DNA from: Palauibacter sp965207805
GTDB taxonomy: Bacteria; Gemmatimonadota; Gemmatimonadetes; Palauibacterales; Palauibacteraceae
Direction of reading: 5' to 3'
Assembly (NCBI GenBank): GCA_965207805.1
Contig: OZ242312.1
Coordinates: 3,534,001-3,598,000, forward strand
Length of the DNA stretch: 64,000 nucleotides
Shown here: positions 59,399 through 64,000 of the stretch, piece by piece
Position numbering within the stretch: position 1 is the stretch's first letter
How the letters are laid out: each line of letters starts with the position of its first letter
Program-made: the position numbers and the translations under genes
Notes under the pieces: model-generated
Told to the model about the DNA's origin: nothing
What the model saw: only the letters and a program-made list of their open reading frames with translations
The model's database searches: none

Positions 59399-60562
59399 AT
59401 GATGGCACGCACGAAGCGGGACCGGCGCAGTTACAGCGCCGGCGAGTGGGGCCGGAACCGGGTGAGGGTGTTCGCCGATCCCAAGACCGGCCTCTACCAG
59501 ATTGAGTGGCGGGAGAACGGGCGCAGGCTCACCCGATCGCTGAAGCACCGCGATTGGGTTCGCGCGAAGCGGCAGGCCGACGAGGCCGCCGCAGGGCTCG
59601 CGGTTCATGAGCCCAGAGGCAAGGCGGAAGCCGAGCCCGAGCCGCTCACCCTGGGAACGCTCTTTGACATCTACGGTGAAGAGGTGACGCCCACCAAGCG
59701 CGGCACGGGCCGCATGCACGACCGGGCGGCGACGGCAATGTTCCTGAAGTTCTTCGGCAGGGACCGAAGGCCGGACACACTCTCCCGGCGCGACTGGGAC
59801 CGCTTCATCAGGGAGCGGCGCGCGGGAAGGATCGGACCGAGCGGAAAGCCCGTTTCCGACCAGACCATTGGAGGAGACCTCACGTTCCTGATGGCGGTGC
59901 TCAACTGGGCAGCGAAGTCGAGAGACGAGCACGGCCGACTGCTCCTCGACAGGAACCCGCTCAAGGGTCTCAGGAAGCCCGTCGAGAAGAACCCGGTTCG
60001 CGTTGTCGTCACGAACGAAGAATACCGGGCTTTGCTCGGGGTCTCCCGGCAGGTGGGATGGCGGTTCCACGTCGCGCTCGTGCTCGCGCACGAGACCGGG
60101 CACAGAATCGGGGCCATCCGGAACCTGAAGTGGTCGGATGTGGACATCGACGGCGAGGCCATCCGGTGGCGCAGCGAGCACGAGAAGACGGGATACGAGC
60201 ACCGGACTCCGTTGTCCGCCCCGGCGCTGGCCGTTCTCAGGCAGGCGTGGAGGAGGAGTCCCCGGATCGAGGGCGCGCCGGTGCTGCCCTCGGCAAACCA
60301 TCCCATGAAGAGTGTGAGTCCGTCGCAGCCGAGCGTCTGGTGGCACAGAGCCGAGCGACTCGCGGGGATGGAGCGGAAGCACCGACGGGGTTGGCACTCG
60401 CTGAGGCGCAAGTTCGCCAGCGACCTCATGGACCAGCCGCTGAAGGTGCTCTGCGAGCTTGGCGGCTGGAGGAACGCCAAGACGGTGCTCGCCTGCTACC
60501 AGCAGCCCGACGAGGGACAGCTCCGGAAGGCTCTGGAAGCCCGCCGCGGGGCGAGCGGCTAG
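59399..60562 (+). CDS. int: Tyrosine recombinase (integrase)
   Basis: A 387-residue integrase. Start ATG 59399 (a second ATG follows at once) after GAGAGGAATC; an in-frame upstream start lacks a site. The N-terminal 70 residues form an AP2/Arm-like DNA-binding part (VFADPKTGLYQIEWRENGRR, LKHRDWVRAKRQADEAAAG), then a SAM-like core-binding domain (GTLFDIYGEEVTPTKRGTGR). The catalytic residues are Arg in LAHETGHRIGAIRNLKW, Lys in EHEKTGYEH, His-x2-Arg in RRGWHSLRRKFASDL, Gly-Gly-His replacement GGWRN, and the nucleophile Tyr in VLACYQQPDEGQL. It is on the same strand as the mob genes and at the right edge of the island, as expected for an integrating mobilizable element. Confidence 0.93.
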   Translation: MMARTKRDRRSYSAGEWGRNRVRVFADPKTGLYQIEWRENGRRLTRSLKHRDWVRAKRQADEAAAGLAVHEPRGKAEAEPEPLTLGTLFDIYGEEVTPTKRGTGRMHDRAATAMFLKFFGRDRRPDTLSRRDWDRFIRERRAGRIGPSGKPVSDQTIGGDLTFLMAVLNWAAKSRDEHGRLLLDRNPLKGLRKPVEKNPVRVVVTNEEYRALLGVSRQVGWRFHVALVLAHETGHRIGAIRNLKWSDVDIDGEAIRWRSEHEKTGYEHRTPLSAPALAVLRQAWRRSPRIEGAPVLPSANHPMKSVSPSQPSVWWHRAERLAGMERKHRRGWHSLRRKFASDLMDQPLKVLCELGGWRNAKTVLACYQQPDEGQLRKALEARRGASG

Positions 60563-60572
60563 AATCTCACTT

Positions 60573-60600
60573 GGCGGGAATCAAACAGCGGGAATTCGAC
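60573..60600. repeat. Candidate right end repeat of the island
   Basis: Just after the integrase gene: ggcgggaatcaaacagcggg then aattcgac. It contains a short direct repeat (gcgggaat twice) and resembles the segment at 42613-42646. In reverse complement it also recalls the T-arm of tRNAs (tttgattcccgcc), a common integrase target. No full tRNA is present. Weak evidence. Confidence 0.35.
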
Positions 60601-60650
60601 CGCAAAATCCCGTAACATCAAGTGATCCCACCAGATAGCCAGTATCGGCG

Positions 60651-61361
60651 TCAATGTCGGTCCATCAATGACCGTTCGGCGAGCAACGCCGCTTCCCCGA
60701 CGGTGATCGTCGCGAAGCGCGCTCTACCGTCATGGCTCACCGTCAGCATCACCTCGCCCGGCGCGAGCGGATCGATCGACACGTCATGCTCGCTACGCAG
60801 CGCGGAGCCATCGGGGGCGCGGCCCCGCCGCACTTGAACCACGGACGTATCCGATACGTGCCAAAGAGCCTCAGGCCGCCGCACGGTTGCACGCAGCCAA
60901 TGGCCGGGAAACATCCTCAGCGTCTCCGGGTTCTCAACAGCGTGGCGATCGTCCTCCGTCGCCATATAGATCTCAAGATCCCGCGATAGTGGCACAATGG
61001 CCACCGTCACGGTGGCCGTCCCCGAAACCCCGCCCGATGCCGCGGTGATCGTCGCCGTTCCGTTGCCCACTGCCGTCACCAGCCCCGCCGCGTCCACCGT
61101 CGCAACGGATGCGGCGTTGCTCGTCCAAGCAACGGTGGCCCCCGCGATCACGTTGCCGCCTTGGTCGCGCACCTCGACCGTCAGTTGGACGGTCGCACCC
61201 AGCGCGGAGAGATCCGCAGTGGCAGGACTCACGGCCACGTTTGTGGCACGACGCGGATCCGGCGGCGGCGCGATGGCGCTCTCGCCGTCTCCGCAACCCT
61301 TGATCAGGACTACGGCCGCCAGCAGGGCGCACAGCCGGATCACCGGTCGGCAACGACCCAT
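60651..61361 (-). CDS. BIG2 Ig-like lipoprotein
   Basis: A 236-residue lipoprotein starting at ATG 61361 with AAGGG upstream. Signal LCALLAAVVLIKGCGDGESA with the lipid Cys in KGC. One BIG2 domain follows (VAVSPATADLSALGATVQLT, GATVAWTSNAASVATVDAAG), and then an Ig-like C-terminal part (LEIYMATEDDRHAVENPETL; GEVMLTVSHDGRARFATITV). It has no enzyme domain. It probably helps surface attachment or assembly. It sits 88 bases after the metallopeptidase gene on the same strand. The BIG2 unit is a near copy of that in the M19 gene at 39.8 kb. Confidence 0.85.
   Translation of the reverse strand: MGRCRPVIRLCALLAAVVLIKGCGDGESAIAPPPDPRRATNVAVSPATADLSALGATVQLTVEVRDQGGNVIAGATVAWTSNAASVATVDAAGLVTAVGNGTATITAASGGVSGTATVTVAIVPLSRDLEIYMATEDDRHAVENPETLRMFPGHWLRATVRRPEALWHVSDTSVVQVRRGRAPDGSALRSEHDVSIDPLAPGEVMLTVSHDGRARFATITVGEAALLAERSLMDRH
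60998..61239 (-). repeat. Ig-like domain unit, inverted copy of 39.8 kb
   Basis: Codes for VAVSPATADLSALGATVQLT to AVGNGTATITAASGGVSGT on the minus strand. It is the inverted partner of 39772-40014, with highly similar protein sequence and visibly shared DNA (for example gcaacggatgcggcgttgct). Confidence 0.75.
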
Positions 61362-61449
61362 GGATCCCTTAGTGCGGTCGAGCACCGTCCTCATACTCGG
61401 CCTCTTTCCGGCCCGGCTACGAGGGAACAGGCTACGTTCGACCATCTCG

Positions 61450-62682
61450 TCACCCTCCTCGGGCGATTCGTGCATAGGATTCGTAGGCCTCCTCAAGCTC
61501 GCTGACGGACTTGCCTGTCAGTTCGAGGAGTGCGGCGATCAACTCGTCATTGGAGGTAATCTGGACAGCGTTGATTCGGCGGATAAGCGCGTACAGAATG
61601 CCCGGCTCATGGCGCTCCAGGTAGTCGAACAGCATGCACGACTGCGAATAGGTGCGCTCGTTGTCCGCGAGGAAGTCCTTCTTCGCGAGACGGAGCAACT
61701 GCTCGAGGGGCATGAGGCGGCCTTCCCGGTCAAACCGTTGGAAGAGAATCGTGCAATAGGGTATTGGCGCCGGGACTCTGAGCGACCCGTTGAACGCGCC
61801 GCCCTCGAAGTACATCGCCGTCCCTTCCTTGAACCACGGGAACGCCTCGATCTGTGGCCATGTCGCGAAGGCGAAGTCGTGGCCGATCTCATGCAACTGA
61901 GTGCCCAGATCCGGGATCTGGTACGGGATGATGAACCAGCGCGGGTAGTCGAGGTAGCAGGCCGTCAGGTTTCTCGCGCCGGAGATGAAGATTGTCGGAC
62001 AGTGCGGCACGGCCCTCTTGAAGACGGTCGAATCCGATGTGTAGTAGGCATCAACGTGAGCGCCGCGGTTCTCGGCATAGAGGACATCGAAGAAATCCCA
62101 GACGCGGCTCAGATGCTCCGCATGCTCCTCGCTGAAGGCCGGGCCGATGTCGGAGAACACACGAACGTTGGCTACCTGGTGCGCGTGCGGATAGTCGGAG
62201 GACAACGTCCGGAGCCATTCAGGATCCGTGTCGGGGAACGTGACCGGCGGTCCGGGGGGCGGTAGCGCACGAGAGATGGCGAATGCCAGAGCCGTGTCCG
62301 AGGCCAAGTCCAGCGTCCGCTCGACGGACGCGAATTCCGCCGCCGTTGCTCGAACCGTGAGCCGGCCTCGTTCCAGGGATTCCAGCACGTAGCGGCCGTG
62401 ATCGTCCGTCGTCGTCTGCCGTCCGGCTCCAAGGCCACCGACGACTTCAACGACGGCGCCCACGACGCGACCGTCGGAGCTCATTACCGAGGGCCCCGAC
62501 TCCGGATCGGCCCACCCGTGACTGATCGTGCCCGTCAGCGTCCACCGCGCGGCTACCGGTTGCGGAGGGGGAGGCGGAGGCGGCGTGCCCGCCGGGGAAT
62601 CGCCGCAGGACAGCGCCACGCCAGACATGAGCGCCAACACGGCTCGGCGCCCAACTACGCCCGGTGCCGACCCTATGGACAT
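61450..62682 (-). CDS. Lipoprotein with peptidase-MA-like zinc site
   Basis: A 410-residue lipoprotein starting at ATG 62682 after AAGGACCG. Its signal (GRRAVLALMSGVALSCGDSP) is nearly that of the M19 lipoprotein at 39.6 kb. Residues about 50-120 are a carboxypeptidase-regulatory-like beta-sandwich (GAVVEVVGGLGAGRQTTTDD, GRYVLESLERGRLTVRAT). Then comes a gluzincin: LGTQLHEIGHDFAFATWPQI with HEIGH, and the third ligand Glu in FPWFKEGTAMYFEGG. The C-terminus is helical (ELTGKSVSELEEAYESYARI). This peptidase-MA-like plan suggests extracellular proteolysis. It starts 20 bases after the protease stop, so both are in one operon. Confidence 0.83.
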   Translation of the reverse strand: MSIGSAPGVVGRRAVLALMSGVALSCGDSPAGTPPPPPPPQPVAARWTLTGTISHGWADPESGPSVMSSDGRVVGAVVEVVGGLGAGRQTTTDDHGRYVLESLERGRLTVRATAAEFASVERTLDLASDTALAFAISRALPPPGPPVTFPDTDPEWLRTLSSDYPHAHQVANVRVFSDIGPAFSEEHAEHLSRVWDFFDVLYAENRGAHVDAYYTSDSTVFKRAVPHCPTIFISGARNLTACYLDYPRWFIIPYQIPDLGTQLHEIGHDFAFATWPQIEAFPWFKEGTAMYFEGGAFNGSLRVPAPIPYCTILFQRFDREGRLMPLEQLLRLAKKDFLADNERTYSQSCMLFDYLERHEPGILYALIRRINAVQITSNDELIAALLELTGKSVSELEEAYESYARIARGG

Positions 62683-62701
62683 CGGTCCTTCCCGTGTAGG
62701 T

Positions 62702-64000
62702 TCATCTTCTCCACGCCTCCGCGCCTGGAATCCCGCGGCTGAACAGCACTTCGATACCCTGACCGCCGATCTGCCCCACGGCGTCCGCCGCCGACTGAGC
62801 CCCGGGCGAGAGATCCGACAGAAAGCCGCGAATCTGACCGGTGCGGGGGTCCCGCAGGATGGCCATCGGCTGATTCGTGGTGTCGTCAAGAGTGGCAGAT
62901 CCGCCGGGGCCGGACAGCGTGATGCTCGCCAAGCTCTCGGTCCATGCGGGTTGCACGGGCAGGGCAAACACGAAGCTCGAGCTGCCGTCGCCGTCGGTCC
63001 GCCTGGGCATGGAAAAGCTGAACGCGAAGAGATCGGCGCCGTTTGTGCTTCGCCCTGTGACGACGTAGTCGCCGGGAGCGCCAGGTAGCGCGGGTGCCGC
63101 ATCGACGACAAACGCCGGTTCGAGGAACGGTGTGCCGTCGCCAGTCACGCCACCCCAAAGGAGGAGCGCTTGCTCGCGAGCGGCCGCGGTCGCTGGGGCG
63201 GCGCCACCTTCGTCCACAGTCCGATGGCGGAGGGCTCTGGTGAAGTGATAATCGCTAATCCATTTGTCCATGAAGCCCTCACAGTAGGACATGACGTCGG
63301 ACTCCGAAGGCGACACCAGTCGCCCGGTGTCGAAGTGGTATCCCCAAGCTCCTGTCCGGCCGTTCGCGTGCGGGAACAACTCATCCACGCCGCCTGCCCC
63401 GCAGCCCGATGGGTGACGAAGTCCCATGTTGTGTCCGAGTTCGTGGGCGATGACGTATTCCGACCGACCCTCGAATGGCGAATCGACCCTTGCAAAGGTC
63501 GTCCGGCCCGCCTGGCGAGCCAGGCCGTCTATCCCCGCGACCTCACCCGTCATCGTTCCCAGGTAGTGCCCGCGCTCGCCCTCGAGGATTCGGATGGCGT
63601 CAGCTTCGCGGAGCAAGGCGTACGCGTTGTTGTGCGAAGTCTCTACAGGGTCATGCGCGGTGATAACCATTTCCCCGACAGGAAGCAGAGTGCGCGTCAT
63701 GCCAAGCAACTCATGGCGGTCCGGGTCTTGAGCCATCGCTTGGGTGATATCCAGAACCCGCGAATCGGGTTTCGGGCGCCACAGGAACGGAATCACGGTA
63801 AGCTGAAACGTGGGCATGGCCGCTACGTCCACCGCGAGGCGCCCCGCCTCCGGAATCCGAGAAGGTATCCCGAGCGCCGAGAGGTCCAGCGTACCCTCCG
63901 GATCGATCTCGACCACGACCTCCAAACCGGGCTGCACGATCTCGGGAGGCATCTCGGCGTTCGCTGAGAGCGACAGGTCGCTTTCGTCAACTTCGGCCGG
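62702..64000 (-). CDS. Metzincin-like zinc protease, 5' end beyond window
   Basis: The gene runs off the right edge: the frame continues upstream of the first internal Met as PAEVDESDLSLSANAE, matching EVDESSLAKSANAE in the LRR protease at 38.2 kb. The visible 432 residues equal the C-terminal part of that protein: IVQPGLEVVVEIDPEGTL, ILEGERGHYLGTMTGEVAGI, the zinc site VIAHELGHNMGLRHPSGCGA (HExxHxxxLxH), Met-turn ESDVMSYCEGFMDKW, and the end GQIRGFLSDLSPGAQSAADA, ...VLFSRGIPGAEAWRR. The missing 5' part may carry Ig and LRR domains. Together with the two lipoprotein genes downstream it forms an inverted counterpart of the 37.9-41.3 kb region. Confidence 0.88.
   Translation of the reverse strand, partial: PAEVDESDLSLSANAEMPPEIVQPGLEVVVEIDPEGTLDLSALGIPSRIPEAGRLAVDVAAMPTFQLTVIPFLWRPKPDSRVLDITQAMAQDPDRHELLGMTRTLLPVGEMVITAHDPVETSHNNAYALLREADAIRILEGERGHYLGTMTGEVAGIDGLARQAGRTTFARVDSPFEGRSEYVIAHELGHNMGLRHPSGCGAGGVDELFPHANGRTGAWGYHFDTGRLVSPSESDVMSYCEGFMDKWISDYHFTRALRHRTVDEGGAAPATAAAREQALLLWGGVTGDGTPFLEPAFVVDAAPALPGAPGDYVVTGRSTNGADLFAFSFSMPRRTDGDGSSSFVFALPVQPAWTESLASITLSGPGGSATLDDTTNQPMAILRDPRTGQIRGFLSDLSPGAQSAADAVGQIGGQGIEVLFSRGIPGAEAWRR

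Noticed and set aside
1..64000. CRISPR arrays, tRNA or rRNA genes
   Set aside because: No regularly spaced repeats and no cloverleaf or rRNA sequence were seen by eye; a covariance-model search would be needed to be sure.

Overview
The window is high-GC bacterial DNA. Its lifestyle genes point to a Gemmatimonadota-like heterotroph: secreted lipoproteins with bacterial Ig-like (BIG2) domains, TonB-plug proteins, a planctomycete-type DUF1592/DUF1552 pair, Tricorn-like amidohydrolases and PEP synthase with its regulatory kinase. This assignment is an inference from gene content; no rRNA or tRNA gene is visible.

Layout. (1) 0.3-6.6 kb is a decayed accessory zone: an outer-membrane barrel gene, an AT-richer small membrane protein, a broken metallo-beta-lactamase, a DUF6602-like gene, an HNH nuclease, a mobC relic, a frameshifted HU/IHF gene and a lysozyme lipoprotein gene with one nonsense codon. 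(2) 6.8-34.4 kb is chromosomal metabolism: glycosylasparaginase, aldo/keto reductases, a class III aminotransferase, an amidase-thioesterase-NHL operon, a creatininase relative, a WD40/amidohydrolase, divergent ppsR/ppsA, a permease, an AKR-RidA fusion, an FMN hydroxyacid dehydrogenase, and a DUF1592-DUF1552-ankyrin-GYD run. (3) 34.9-41.3 kb carries a giant Ig/LRR metalloprotease and an Ig-M19 dipeptidase-like lipoprotein. (4) 41.3-43.4 kb is gene debris (2-hydroxyacid dehydrogenase tail, PIN-domain relic) plus a small metalloprotease. (5) 43.4-56.8 kb is the main discovery: a leftward defence operon. (6) 57.4-60.6 kb is a mobilization and integration module. (7) 60.6-64.0 kb repeats, in inverted orientation, the protease/lipoprotein cassette of region 3.

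The defence operon. Reading leftward from 56.8 kb, seven genes overlap or nearly abut: cysteine desulfurase, DUF4007 protein, large P-loop ATPase, PAPS-reductase-like PP-loop protein, SF2 helicase, GHKL ATPase, PLD-family nuclease. The first four match, in kind and order, the SspABCD single-strand DNA phosphorothioation module. The last three sit where a phosphorothioate-linked restriction module such as SspFGH would sit. After a gap of about 0.7 kb, a GIY-YIG nuclease and a DGQHR (DndB-like) protein follow in the same direction. The likely logic is: desulfurase supplies sulfur, PP-loop enzyme activates the backbone, DUF4007 protein nicks or binds DNA, ATPase drives the complex, and the helicase/GHKL/PLD set attacks unmodified DNA. 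The final GIY-YIG/DGQHR pair is an unusual add-on.

Mobility. The right end of the island has mobC, a relaxase gene with two further mobilization genes wholly nested in another frame (a ColE1-like mbeA/B/D layout, each nested gene with its own strong Shine-Dalgarno), and a tyrosine integrase. An imperfect repeat at 42.6 and 60.6 kb is a weak candidate for the island ends. A second, frameshifted mobC relic at 3.8 kb shows that a related element has been here before.
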